Positions 6,892 to 17,404 of a stretch of DNA of 36,665 nt are shown here, in pieces. The position numbers and the translations under genes are program-made. The DNA comes from Verrucomicrobiota bacterium (GTDB taxonomy: Bacteria; Pseudomonadota; Gammaproteobacteria; Nevskiales; Nevskiaceae), in contig CAJCJI010000299.1 in NCBI GenBank assembly GCA_903970595.1, positions 1 to 36,665 of the forward strand, written 5' to 3'. The notes under the pieces were generated by a model. It made no database searches. It had not been told where the DNA came from and was given only the letters and a program-made list of their open reading frames with translations. Each line of letters starts with the position of its first letter. Position 1 is the first letter of the stretch.

Positions 6892-9378
6892 TCAGGGGGC
6901 GAGGTAGAAAATCTGCTGCGTATGATCGCGCTGCAGGCGCTGCGCATTGCGCGTGCCGGCGAAGGCCACGGCGCCGTTGGAGACCGCCGGCCAGGTGTTG
7001 TTGCCGGGACTGGGCAGCGTGGTTGCCGGCGACCAGCCCTGGCTCTGGCTCAAAGTGGCGCTCATCACGCGCCAGCGCCAGTCCGCCGAGCGCGAGTCGT
7101 ACCACACCAGCATGGCGTCGCCGGCGGTGTTGCGGTCCAGCGCGGGCCGCTGGCTCATGGCGTTCTGGTCCAGGGCCACTGCCGCGGGCGCGGTCCAGCT
7201 GCTGCCGCCGTCCTCGGACCAGGCCGAGAGCACCGACAGGTTGGCGCCGGAAGACGCCAGGACCTTGCTGTCCCAGGCGGCGACCAGCCGGCCGCTGGCG
7301 CTGAAGCTCAGCGCAGGATGGCGGTCGGCCTGGGTGTCCGCGCCCAGGCTGGCCGGCGCGTTCCAGCCGCTGGCTCCGGGCTGGCGGGTCACCACCATGA
7401 TCTGCCAGTTGTCCGGGTCGGTACCGTCGGTGTAGCCCAGGCCGCCGGTCCACAGCGGGTCCTTGTCGGTGCGGTCGTCCTGCCAGGCGACCGCCAGCTC
7501 GCCGGACGGCGACACCGCCACCGCGGGCCATACCGATGCGGGATACAAAGCCGAACGGGTGTCATAGAGATTGGCGGCGTGGAAGGTCTTGCCGGGCCGG
7601 CTCAGGTTCACCGGCTGGGCGTCCACGCCGAGCTGCTGCGCCATCACATCGAAAGGATTGCCGGCGCTGATTTCCTGCCAGGCCAGCAGCGGCTGACCGG
7701 ACGGGCTCAGGGCGATCACCGGGTGTTCGGCGCGCCCGGCAATAGAGCGGATCAGCTGTTCGGGTTGCCAGCTCAAGCCCCCGTTGCTGGAATGCCGCAG
7801 GTAGATCGCCGGCCGGTGCGGGCGCTCGCCGGCGCGCTCGTCCTGCCATACCACCCAGACGTCATTGCCCTGGGCCGCGACCTTGGGGAAGCGGGCCTGC
7901 GACGAGGCCGCCGAAGTCAGGTCCACCGGGGCGGCGATGCCGTTCCGCGCGATGCGGGTGTACATCACGGCGGTGGTGCCGTCGCCGTGCGCCTCCGCAA
8001 CAACATGCGAGACGCCGCCGGTGTTGGCGATGGCGGGGAAGCCGGCGAATCCGCCGGCGGCACCGAGCGCCGCGATGGCGCCATCCGCCTGGCCCTGGTC
8101 GGCCGGCAGCGGAATCTCGGGTTGCGCCTCCACCGGGGCAGTCGAGATGTACACCGGCGCCGTTACCGCGCACAGCTGGTTGGGCAGCACCAGGCTGGCC
8201 AGGTACTCCACCGCCGCCACCGGATCGGTATCGAGGTCCTCGATCTGGCTCAGATCGACGCCCGATGGCGCGCCGGGTCCGCGCACTTCCACGCGGTACC
8301 AGGTAGGCTGCGCCTCGGCTGTAATGTCGAGCGTGAAGGTCTGGACCTGCTGCACCAGCGGCAGCGAGGTCGCGGTAAAGCTGGCGTAGGCGCCGGCGGA
8401 CCGCCCCGGCGATTTGTACACCAGCACCTGATGGCCGAAGCCGTTGCTGACGTTGATTAACAGCTTCCCGGGGGTACCGGGCGCGGCGATGATCTCGTCG
8501 CCGCCCATCCACTCGTTGTCGCTGCCCTGCATTTCCGCCACCAGGCTTACGCTCGGCGTGGCCGGCAGGCCGGAGTCGAGCCGGGTGTGGCCGGCCCACA
8601 GGCCCTGCACGATGGAGCGGATGGTGCCGGGGATGGCGTAGACCGCGGTGTCCGGCGTGCCGGGGCGATCCAGCGAGGCCAGCCACAGCTGCTTGAAATG
8701 GTCGTCGCTGCCGCCGGAAATGCCGGTGCGGTAGCCGCGGTTCCAGCGGGTTTCGGCGTAGTCGATCTCGGTATCGGGGCTGCTCGCCCGGTTCCAGTTC
8801 TCGATGGTGTCGATGCCCACGGCGCTGGCGTAGTCGTTGACGCTGCCATCGGTGTTCAGCTCGCCGTCGTCCGGGTGCGCGGTGCCCCAGAACGCGCCCT
8901 GGGCGTGGGCATCCCACAAGGACGACTGCACTACCCGCAGTTCGTCGGAACCGGGCGGCACGGCACCCTGCACCACGTTGTCGACGCTGCCCAGGATGGT
9001 GGCGTGCGGATAGCCGTTGGCTTCCTCGCCGGGAACCAGCAGCAGCCGGCTGGACTCCCACTCCGGGTCGTATTGCTGATCGTAGGTGCGGTGATCGGTG
9101 AGCGGCATGTAATCCAGGCCGGCGCGTTCGCCCTCGCCGATCTGCATCGCCTCCGACAGGTCGCCGGGCGCGCCCTGCGACACGGTCTGGCGCAGCAGGC
9201 TGCCGTCGGAGGAGTGGTCGTCGTGCACGTGGGTGTCGCCGCGCATCCAGGCGCCGCTGGCCGGCAGCAGGGAAGGCAGGGGCTGCGGCGGCAGGATGCC
9301 GCCGGCGGCGGCCTGGAGCGCAGCCGCGGCAATGGCGCCATACAGCCCGGATGCGATGATTTTCGTCTTGAATTTCAT
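6892..9378 (-). CDS. Exported CehA/McbA-family (PHP-like) metallohydrolase with C-terminal BNR-like repeats
   Basis: An 828-residue protein with a signal peptide (about residues 1-26, Ala-rich). Its N-terminal half is a PHP/CehA-type metal hydrolase: GDTHVHDDHSSDG (47-59), LTDHRTYD (93-100), PGEEANGYPHA (116-126), GTAHPDD (165-171) and SGGSDDH (221-227) supply the His/Asp metal ligands. The C-terminal half (about 520-828) has repeated Ser-x-Asp/Ser-Gly plus W(Q/D) segments such as SPSGQPLLAWQE, SPSGELAVAWQDDR and SASGRLVAAWDS, typical of BNR/sialidase-like propellers. The natural substrate is unknown; relatives cleave carbamate or phosphoester bonds. The ATG at 9378 begins MKFKTKIIASG. It is first in an operon with the phospholipase C, so a joint role in extracellular phosphoester or lipid breakdown is plausible but inferred. 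Confidence 0.85.
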   Translation of the reverse strand: MKFKTKIIASGLYGAIAAAALQAAAGGILPPQPLPSLLPASGAWMRGDTHVHDDHSSDGSLLRQTVSQGAPGDLSEAMQIGEGERAGLDYMPLTDHRTYDQQYDPEWESSRLLLVPGEEANGYPHATILGSVDNVVQGAVPPGSDELRVVQSSLWDAHAQGAFWGTAHPDDGELNTDGSVNDYASAVGIDTIENWNRASSPDTEIDYAETRWNRGYRTGISGGSDDHFKQLWLASLDRPGTPDTAVYAIPGTIRSIVQGLWAGHTRLDSGLPATPSVSLVAEMQGSDNEWMGGDEIIAAPGTPGKLLINVSNGFGHQVLVYKSPGRSAGAYASFTATSLPLVQQVQTFTLDITAEAQPTWYRVEVRGPGAPSGVDLSQIEDLDTDPVAAVEYLASLVLPNQLCAVTAPVYISTAPVEAQPEIPLPADQGQADGAIAALGAAGGFAGFPAIANTGGVSHVVAEAHGDGTTAVMYTRIARNGIAAPVDLTSAASSQARFPKVAAQGNDVWVVWQDERAGERPHRPAIYLRHSSNGGLSWQPEQLIRSIAGRAEHPVIALSPSGQPLLAWQEISAGNPFDVMAQQLGVDAQPVNLSRPGKTFHAANLYDTRSALYPASVWPAVAVSPSGELAVAWQDDRTDKDPLWTGGLGYTDGTDPDNWQIMVVTRQPGASGWNAPASLGADTQADRHPALSFSASGRLVAAWDSKVLASSGANLSVLSAWSEDGGSSWTAPAAVALDQNAMSQRPALDRNTAGDAMLVWYDSRSADWRWRVMSATLSQSQGWSPATTLPSPGNNTWPAVSNGAVAFAGTRNAQRLQRDHTQQIFYLAP

Positions 9379-9552
9379 GCTGAAGCCCCTGTGCGTGCGG
9401 CACCGCGCGTGCGGCGGCAGAGGCCGCTCGGCGCCGGGCCGGCCATGATCATCCTTTCTCGGAAAACTAAGCCTTTGCTGTGACAGAGCGGTTAAACGCG
9501 GCGGCATGGAGTTGAAATTACCAGCGCCGGCCGGCGATGCGACAATAGGCGG

Positions 9553-10818
9553 ATGCACTCCCGTACCAGCACCCCTGGCAGCGATGTCCTGATTCTTGGC
9601 GGCGGCGTCATCGGCCTGAGCTGCGCCCTGTTCCTGCTGCGGGCCGGGCGCGGCGTCACCGTGCTGGACAAGGGCGCGGTGGGCCGCGGCAGTTCGCACG
9701 GCAACTGCGGCACCATCACGCCCAGCCACCTGCCGCTGCATGCGCCCGGCACCGTGGCCAAGGCTCTGAAATGGATGCTCAAGCGCGATGCCCCGTTCTA
9801 CGTCAAGCCGTCGCTGGACCCGGAACTGCTGGCCTGGATGCTGCGCTTCGCCCGACATTGCAATCCGCAGGATTTCCGCCGCACGGCACTGGTCAAGTCG
9901 CAGCTGCTGCTGCGCTCGCGCGAGCGGCTCGGCACGCTGATCCGGGACGAAGGACTGGCCTGCGAATTTGCCGACAGCGGCACGCTGTATGTCTGGCGCG
10001 AAGCCCGGGCGCTGACGGCGGCCGGGCGCCATCTGCCCCTGCTGCGCGAATTGGGCGTGACGGTGGAACTGCTCGACGGCGCGGCGCTACAGGCCCGGGA
10101 GCCGGCGCTGAAGCCGGGCATGGCGGGCGCGCACTGGCATCCGGGCGATGCGCGCCTGCGCCCGGACCGCTTCGTGGCCGAACTGGCGCGCGCTGTGCGC
10201 GCGGCCGGCGGCACGATTCTCGAACAAACCGCGGTCGAAGGCTTTCGCGGCGAAGGCGGCCGCATTGCCGGCGTCGGCACCGCGCAGGGCGAGATTGCCG
10301 CGGACCAGGTGGTGCTGGCCTTGGGCGCCTGGTCGCCGCCGATCGGCCGGCTGCTGGATCTGCGCCTGCCGATCCAGCCCGGCAAGGGCTACTCGATCAC
10401 CTATGCGCGCCCGGGCCGCGCGCCGGCGATCCCGCTGGTACTGCAGGAGCGCAGCGTCTGCGTCACCGCCTGGGACAGCGGCTACCGCCTGGGCAGCACC
10501 ATGGAATTCGCCGGCTACGACAGCACGCTTAACCCGCACCGCCTGGAGGCGCTGCGGCGCGGCGCCGCCGAATACCTGAAACAGCCCGAGGGCCCCAGCG
10601 TGGAGGAGCAATGGTTCGGCTGGCGGCCGATGACCTACGACGATCTGCCGATCATCGGCCGGGTGCCGCAATGGTCCAACCTGATGCTGGCCACCGGCCA
10701 CGGCATGCTCGGAGTGAGCCTGTCGGCGATCACCGCGCAGCTGGTCACGGAGCTGCTCACCGGGCGCACGCCGAGCCTCGATCCCCTGCCCTACAGCCCG
10801 GCGCGTTTCGCCGCATGA
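9553..10818 (+). CDS. FAD-dependent D-amino-acid dehydrogenase (DadA-like)
   Basis: A 421-residue member of the D-amino-acid dehydrogenase/oxidase (DAO) superfamily, which oxidatively deaminates amino acids and passes electrons to the respiratory chain. The dinucleotide-binding motif LILGGGVIGLSCALFLLRAG is at residues 13-32. RGSSHGNCGTITPSH (about 46-60) resembles the DadA flavin region, and the C-terminal block WFGWRPMTYDDLPIIGRVP and ATGHGMLGVSLSAITAQLV is typical of the family. The length matches DadA (about 415-435). The start at 9553 has a purine-rich AGGCGG directly upstream and places the Rossmann motif near the terminus. It is divergent from the CehA-like gene across a 174-base gap that should contain both promoters. 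A specific substrate (D-alanine, proline or hydroxyproline) cannot be assigned from motifs. Confidence 0.88.
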   Translation: MHSRTSTPGSDVLILGGGVIGLSCALFLLRAGRGVTVLDKGAVGRGSSHGNCGTITPSHLPLHAPGTVAKALKWMLKRDAPFYVKPSLDPELLAWMLRFARHCNPQDFRRTALVKSQLLLRSRERLGTLIRDEGLACEFADSGTLYVWREARALTAAGRHLPLLRELGVTVELLDGAALQAREPALKPGMAGAHWHPGDARLRPDRFVAELARAVRAAGGTILEQTAVEGFRGEGGRIAGVGTAQGEIAADQVVLALGAWSPPIGRLLDLRLPIQPGKGYSITYARPGRAPAIPLVLQERSVCVTAWDSGYRLGSTMEFAGYDSTLNPHRLEALRRGAAEYLKQPEGPSVEEQWFGWRPMTYDDLPIIGRVPQWSNLMLATGHGMLGVSLSAITAQLVTELLTGRTPSLDPLPYSPARFAA

Positions 10819-10891
10819 AGCCGCGCCGGCTGGCACAGGTGGCGCCTCCATTGATCCTCAATAGACCCTGACTTCCCCGGCGTGCGACCCT

Positions 10892-12101
<1,210 letters not shown>

Positions 12102-12115
<14 letters not shown>

Positions 12116-13433
12116 AGCGCGCCCGGTGCGGGTCTTTTTCGACGCCTCGCGCCTCGTCGCACGCAACGGGGCCTCGCCCACCGGCATCGACCGGGTGGAC
12201 TTCGCCTACCTGTCGGCCCTGCGCCAGGCGGCCGGGTTCGACCTGCGGCTGCTGTGCTTCGACGCGCTGGGGCCGCGGCTGCTGCGGCAGGATGCCGCGG
12301 CGCGGCTGTTCGAGTCGGTGACGCGGCGCTGGGATGCGCCGTCGAGCCTGCACACGGATGCTTCGTTCCTGCGGCTGCGTCACTGGCTGGAGTCGCCCGC
12401 GGGCACCGTGCGGCCGGATCTCGGTACGACGCCGACGCCGATGCTCGACGCCGGCCGCCTGTCGAGCGTGGTGGGAGGCGCGGCGCGGCGCACCGGCGAA
12501 GTTCTGCGCCTGGGCCATTTGCAGCGCGGCGCCGCCATTCCCAGCCTGTACCTGAATACCTCGCACGGCGGCCTGTTCCGTCCCGCGGTGGCGCGCTGGC
12601 TCGCCGCGAGCGGCAGCGGCGGTGTGTTTTTCGTGCATGACCTGGTGCCGCTGGACTATCCCGAGTTCTGCCGGCCGAAAGAACCGGCGCGGCATGCGGC
12701 GCGGATGCTGACGGTGAGCGCGCATGCGCGGCAGGTGCTGGTCAATTCCGCCGCCACGCGGCAGGCCCTGCTACGCCACTTTGCCGGGCACGGCCTGCGC
12801 CAACCGCCGGTAGACGTGTTGCCGCTGGGGGTGGAGCCGCGCTTCAACGACAGCATGGGCCTGCCGCCGCTGCGCCCGGCGGTACCGTACTTCGTGGTCC
12901 TGAGCACCATCGAGCCGCGCAAGAACCACCTGCTGCTGCTGCAGGTCTGGCGCCGCTGGATCGAAGCGGCGGGCCCCGCTGCGGCGAGGCTGGTGATCCT
13001 CGGCCGCCGCGGCTGGGAAAACCAGGCGGTATTCAACATGCTCGACCGCCTGCCCCTGCTGCGCGGACACGTCATCGAATGCGCCGGCCTGGGCGATGCG
13101 CAGTTGGGCGTATTACTGCGCGGAGCGCGGGCCCTGCTCAGCCCCACGTTCGCGGAGGGCTTCGGCCTGCCGGTGGCCGAGGGCCTGGCGTCGGGCACGC
13201 CGGTGCTGGCCTCGGCCATCGAGGCGCACCGCGAAGTGGGCGGCGACTACGCCGAATACCTCGACCCGCTGGATGGCAGCGCCTGGCTGCAAGCAGTGCA
13301 AGACTACACCGCGGCGCCGGCGCCGCGGCGGGAGCAGCGCCTGCGGCTGCTGGCGCAGTATCGCGCCCCGGACTGGCAGGCGCATTTTGCCCGCGCCATC
13401 GAACTGCTGCGGCATACCGCTCATGCCGGGTGA
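12102..13433 (+). CDS. GT4-family glycosyltransferase
   Basis: A 443-residue GT-B glycosyltransferase, presumably adding a sugar to the capsule repeat on the cytoplasmic face. The N-terminal domain begins VRVFFDASRLVARNG and has the acceptor-side loop TGIDRVDFAYL. The C-terminal nucleotide-sugar domain has STIEPRKNHLLLLQVW (about 268-283) and the EX7E-type segment AEGFGLPVAEGLASGTPV (about 350-367). The start is a GTG at 12102 with a strong GGAGG site eight bases upstream. It overlaps the end of the kpsC-like gene, indicating translational coupling. It has the same high GC as kpsC. The donor and linkage cannot be predicted from the sequence. Confidence 0.85.
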
Positions 13434-13494
13434 GCGCTTCCGCTATCCGGCTGGTGTTCGCAGGTTTAGAATCCACCCAAAATCGATACGCAGC

Positions 13495-14727
13495 ATGACT
13501 TTCAAAATATCCGCTTTCCGCAACGACACCCTTCGGGTTTGCCCCACGGCACCGCTCCTGCTGGCCGTCGGCTGCGGCCTGGGACTGGCCGGGTGCTCGG
13601 CCTTGCCAACGTCCGGTCCGCGCACCGCCCAGATCCAGGACGAGTACCAGGCAAAAGCATCGAGCCATCCATTTGAACTGGTGGACATCACCGCAAGTAC
13701 CCTACAAACACTGAGGCAGCGGCTTGACCCCACCCTGTCGACACGTTTCGGCGACGACACCGGCAACCCGGAACTGGCAATCGGGCGCGGCGACGGCGTG
13801 ACCGTGGTCATCTGGGAGGTCGGCTCCGATCCGCTGTTTTCTTCGAGCCCGGCGATCATGCAGCAGTCGCCCTCGATCTCGCCGCCCATCAATACGGCCC
13901 GCGGCTCGGTGATTCCCGAGCAGATCGTCGGCAGCGACGGCTGCATCACGGTGCCGTTCGCCGGCCGGGTGCCCGTCGCCGGCCACACCACGCTGGAAGT
14001 ACAGGGCGCAATCGAACAGGCCCTCGCCGGAAAGGCGCAAAAGCCCCAGGTGCTGGTGACCCTGACCCGCAACGCGTCAAACACCGTCACCGTGGTGGGC
14101 GAGGTCACCAATGGCGCCCGGGTGCCGCTGTCGCCTTACGGCGAACGCCTGCTGGATGTGCTGGCCATGAGCGGCGGCATCAAGGCACCCACCTACGAAA
14201 CCAGGGTACAACTTACGCGAGGCGACCACAGCATCACGGTGCCCTTGCTGCAAGTGTTGCGCGATCCGGAGGAAAACGTGCGCCTGCACCCCGGCGACAA
14301 CCTGGTCATCACGCGGCAGCCCCAGACCTTTACCGCCCTGGGCGCCACCGGACACGAAGCACAGATCAGCTTTGAAGCCGCCCAGCTCAACCTGACCGAG
14401 GCGGTGGCCAAGGCGGGCGGACTCACCGATACGCGCGCCGACCCCAGAGGGGTGTTCATATTCCGCTTCGAGCCCAAAAGCGTCGCCGAGAATCTCGGCC
14501 CGGCGCCGGACGGAGTCGCCGATGGGGCCCTGGTGCCGGTGGTGTACCAGCTCGACTTCACCAAGGCAGGGAGCTTCTTCCTGGCGCAGGGCTTTGCAAT
14601 CCGCGACCATGACGTGCTTTACGTCTCCAATTCCCCATCGACCGAACTGGAGAAGTTCCTGGCGCTGCTTGGCTTGGTCACGGCGCCGCTGTTCGATGCT
14701 GCCGTGGCGGACAGCTATCTCAAATAA
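13495..14727 (+). CDS. Outer-membrane polysaccharide export lipoprotein (OPX; CtrA/BexD/KpsD family)
   Basis: A 410-residue export lipoprotein that forms the outer-membrane end of the capsule channel with the KpsE-type partner. The N-terminus is a lipoprotein signal ending LGLAGC with the lipidated Cys at residue 34. The PES domain contains LAIGRGDGVTVVIWEVG and the strand segment DGCITVPFAGRVPVAGHT. Two SLBB-like segments follow: TVTVVGEVTNGARVPL...LLDVLAMSGGIK and FTALGATGHEAQISF...LTEAVAKAGGLTD. The length is closer to CtrA/BexD (about 390) than to E. coli KpsD (558). The ATG at 13495 was chosen because it gives the signal peptide; the frame extends upstream into the GT gene without sense. 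It lies 61 bases after that GT. Confidence 0.93.
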   Translation: MTFKISAFRNDTLRVCPTAPLLLAVGCGLGLAGCSALPTSGPRTAQIQDEYQAKASSHPFELVDITASTLQTLRQRLDPTLSTRFGDDTGNPELAIGRGDGVTVVIWEVGSDPLFSSSPAIMQQSPSISPPINTARGSVIPEQIVGSDGCITVPFAGRVPVAGHTTLEVQGAIEQALAGKAQKPQVLVTLTRNASNTVTVVGEVTNGARVPLSPYGERLLDVLAMSGGIKAPTYETRVQLTRGDHSITVPLLQVLRDPEENVRLHPGDNLVITRQPQTFTALGATGHEAQISFEAAQLNLTEAVAKAGGLTDTRADPRGVFIFRFEPKSVAENLGPAPDGVADGALVPVVYQLDFTKAGSFFLAQGFAIRDHDVLYVSNSPSTELEKFLALLGLVTAPLFDAAVADSYLK

Positions 14728-14799
14728 CAGCAAGGTCTGAATGGGATTGTGCTCTCGCCGCCGTTGAATCCCTTCCTTCAAAAGTTGAGCGGGAGGACC

Positions 14800-16074
14800 A
14801 TGGGGGGACTTGCCTGTGTGGGCATCCGTCACCCACAGCTCTTTGGGGTACTGAGCGCACGAATGGCACGCCGGGCGGTCGAGGTAGGCGCGGCCAATGC
14901 CGGCACGGCGTCTACCGATCGGCAATTTCCCAGCCAGCTGCTGGTAGACGTATCCGAGATCGTAAAGCGGGATGCAGGAACCGGAATCCAAAGGGTAGTG
15001 CGGAACATCCTCCTGCACCTGCTTCGCAAACCGCCATCCGGTTACGAAGTGAAGCCGGTATATGCCAGCCGTCACGAAAGCTATCGCTATGCCGAAGGGT
15101 ATCGCGCAAAGCTGCTTGGACAGCATTACGACGAGACTCCCGACCATCCGGTACGGACTCATCCAGGCGACATATTTCTCGGCTTGGACCTGGCGGCTCA
15201 TCTGTTGCCGCACCACCACCGCACCCTCGGCCTTTGGAAATGCGGGGGAGTGCAGCTGCACTTCCTGATGCTCGATCTGCTGCCCGTGCGCCACCCCGAG
15301 TGGTTCACGGCCAAGCGCCCCCGGACGTTTCTGCGCTGGTTGCGCACACTGGCGATCTATGCGGATTGCGTGTTGTGCATTTCAAAGGCCACCGCCGATG
15401 ATCTGGCGCAGTGGCTTGCCGAAAAACACGGCATTGCGGGGGTATCCCCTGCCATTCGCTCATTCCATCTGGGCGCCGACTTCCCCGCCAAGACACCTGG
15501 GCCGGAGCAGTCGCTGGCAGCGGACCAGCCCGCGCTGCGCTTTCGCGGATTGCCCTGTGTTCTGATGGTTGGAACGATTGAGCCCCGAAAAGGCTATGCC
15601 CAGGCGTTATCGGCTTTTGAATTGCTGTGGCAGCAGGGGACCCAGGTCAATCTGATCATTGTCGGAAAGGCGGGGTGGAAGGTCGAGGCGCTGCTTGCCC
15701 GCTTGAGGCATCATGCCGAGGCGGGGCAACGGCTGCATTGGTTCGAGAACGCGGATGATGAACTGCTGTTGCAACTCTACAGCCGGTCGGATGGAGTATT
15801 GATGGCGTCCGAAGCCGAAGGATTCGGCCTTCCGATTGTCGAAGCAGCGCGGTTCAACAAACCCTTGCTGTTGCGGGATATTCCAGTTTTCCGGGAGATT
15901 GCGGGCAACGGGGCACGGTACTTCGCCGGCCTTGAACCGCATAGCTTGGCAGCCGCGCTGAGCAGCTGGTTGCCTTTGATCAGCGCGGGACAGGCGCCGA
16001 TGATGCAGACGAGCCTGTGCCAGACTTGGGCCCAGAGTACGGAACAGCTTTTGCTTGCCATGGATTTGGCCTGA
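14800..16074 (+). CDS. GT4-family glycosyltransferase, paralogue of the C-terminal module of the 1388-residue GT fusion
   Basis: A 424-residue GT-B glycosyltransferase. Notable blocks are LLVDVSEIVKRDAGTGIQRV near the N-terminus, LMVGTIEPRKGYAQALSAFE (about 256-275) and ASEAEGFGLPIVEAARF (about 336-352). These match, nearly word for word, the third catalytic module of the large GT at 22034-26200 (LLVDVSEIARSDAGTGIQRV, LMVGTIEPRKGHAQVLAAFE, ASEGEGFGLPLIEAA). The two therefore probably use related donors or make similar linkages. I prefer the ATG at 14800 (GGGAGG ribosome site, spacing 3) over an upstream in-frame GTG at 14749. It follows the OPX gene by about 70 bases and ends 10 bases before the beta-helix gene, so it belongs to the rightward operon. 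Confidence 0.85.
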   Translation: MGGLACVGIRHPQLFGVLSARMARRAVEVGAANAGTASTDRQFPSQLLVDVSEIVKRDAGTGIQRVVRNILLHLLRKPPSGYEVKPVYASRHESYRYAEGYRAKLLGQHYDETPDHPVRTHPGDIFLGLDLAAHLLPHHHRTLGLWKCGGVQLHFLMLDLLPVRHPEWFTAKRPRTFLRWLRTLAIYADCVLCISKATADDLAQWLAEKHGIAGVSPAIRSFHLGADFPAKTPGPEQSLAADQPALRFRGLPCVLMVGTIEPRKGYAQALSAFELLWQQGTQVNLIIVGKAGWKVEALLARLRHHAEAGQRLHWFENADDELLLQLYSRSDGVLMASEAEGFGLPIVEAARFNKPLLLRDIPVFREIAGNGARYFAGLEPHSLAAALSSWLPLISAGQAPMMQTSLCQTWAQSTEQLLLAMDLA

Positions 16075-16084
16075 GGTATATCTG

Positions 16085-17401
16085 ATGAAAGTGCATTTAG
16101 CGGCCTTCCTCCTTACATCAATGCTGCTGCTTGGCGTGCCAAGTGCCGCCCTCGCCGCGGTGACTGACGGCAGCGTGGATGTGACCCAGCCCCCTTACAA
16201 TGCCAAGGGCGACGCTACTACCGACGATACTTCTGCGATCAATGCCGCACTCGCCAGCGGCCATACGGTTTACCTTCCCGCCACAAGCGCCTGCTACCAT
16301 ACCAAGGCCGCCCTGGTGATGAGCACCAAAGATCAACTGATGTACGGAGACGGCCGCACCCGCTCAAGGATCTGCGTATCCTCCACCTTCGATGGCGGCG
16401 CAATCAAATTCACCTCGGGCGAACCCGGCCCGGAACTGCGCGACCTGGGGATCACTTTTGCCCAGCCCGATGTTTCGTCCCGAAACTCCATGACCCACTA
16501 CCAGCCGGCGGTGTACGCGAGAGCCACCCCGCGATTCAAGATCCAGAGGCTGCGAATCTCGGGCGCCTGGGTCGGCCTGGACATGACGGGTAATAGCGGT
16601 GGGGCGGTGGTCGACGATCTCGAGGTCAGCGCCTTCGATAAAGGCATCTGGGTCGATGGCAGCGAGGATACCGTCCGCTTCGGTCAGGTGCATGTTTGGA
16701 ATTTCGATCTTACGAAAACCCAGACAGAGGCGTTCGCCGATCCCTGTACAGTGGGATTTTACATAGGACGCTGTGACGACTGCACGATCGTCGGCGCGGT
16801 CATGCTCTCCGGAACAGGAATGAAATTTTTTGCCGGCGCCGGCGGCATCGCCCCTTTTGCGTTGATCTCAAACACTGGTTTTGATACCTACAATGGCGTG
16901 AACATAAGCGCCGGAAACATACAGATGGCGAGCGTCTATTTCACTCTGCTCCCTTCAGTCCCTGTGCAGGCAATTGTCATGACGGGAGGCAGCCTGGACG
17001 TTTCCAGTTTTTGGGCCCTGGCGGGGCCGTCTTCGCTGCCCATGATTCAGGTATCTGGAAATGTCAATCTGAACATGTCCAACGGGCACATCCAGTTCGG
17101 GCGGCAGAACGCGACTTTTCTGTCGAGTCAAAGCAAGGGCGGAGTCGGACACATCGGGCTGAGCAACAACTATTTTGAACTCGCTCCGAACGTTGCGCAC
17201 AGCAAGCCCCTGATCGTCATCAACGGCGGACCGGGTATACGTGTACAAGCTTACGGAAACCAAGTGAGCGACAAAGGAACCGGGGCCGGAACTTTCTGGA
17301 GCGTCGGCTACGACGACTTTCATCATATCGTCGACAATTCATCGGTCGGATGGTCCAACAGCTTTCCAAACGCCGTAAACGGAGTGTATCAAAACAACTG
17401 A
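16085..17401 (+). CDS. Secreted pectate-lyase-like right-handed beta-helix protein
   Basis: A 438-residue protein with a Sec signal peptide (residues 1-24, cut after SAALA). It then has the Pectate_lyase_3-type opening YNAKGDATTDDTSAINAALA and VYLPATSACYHT, where GDxxxDDTxAI is the family signature. The rest is rich in short repeating beta turns (G, N, S, V), as in parallel beta-helix depolymerases and tailspike-like proteins. It would act in the periplasm or outside the cell, perhaps trimming, epimerising or binding the capsule, in analogy with lyases and epimerases in alginate-type loci. I see no catalytic residues I can name with certainty, so the activity is open. The ATG at 16085 follows a GAGG site. 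The gene ends three bases from the convergent sulfotransferase gene. Confidence 0.8.
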   Translation: MKVHLAAFLLTSMLLLGVPSAALAAVTDGSVDVTQPPYNAKGDATTDDTSAINAALASGHTVYLPATSACYHTKAALVMSTKDQLMYGDGRTRSRICVSSTFDGGAIKFTSGEPGPELRDLGITFAQPDVSSRNSMTHYQPAVYARATPRFKIQRLRISGAWVGLDMTGNSGGAVVDDLEVSAFDKGIWVDGSEDTVRFGQVHVWNFDLTKTQTEAFADPCTVGFYIGRCDDCTIVGAVMLSGTGMKFFAGAGGIAPFALISNTGFDTYNGVNISAGNIQMASVYFTLLPSVPVQAIVMTGGSLDVSSFWALAGPSSLPMIQVSGNVNLNMSNGHIQFGRQNATFLSSQSKGGVGHIGLSNNYFELAPNVAHSKPLIVINGGPGIRVQAYGNQVSDKGTGAGTFWSVGYDDFHHIVDNSSVGWSNSFPNAVNGVYQNN

Positions 17402-17404
17402 TCG

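Noticed and set aside
5003..8460. Long plus-strand open frames (up to 634 and 532 codons) opposite the phospholipase and metallohydrolase genes
   Set aside because: They are antisense shadows caused by high GC. They are rich in Arg, Gly and Ala with no motifs, while the minus strand has clear enzyme motifs throughout.
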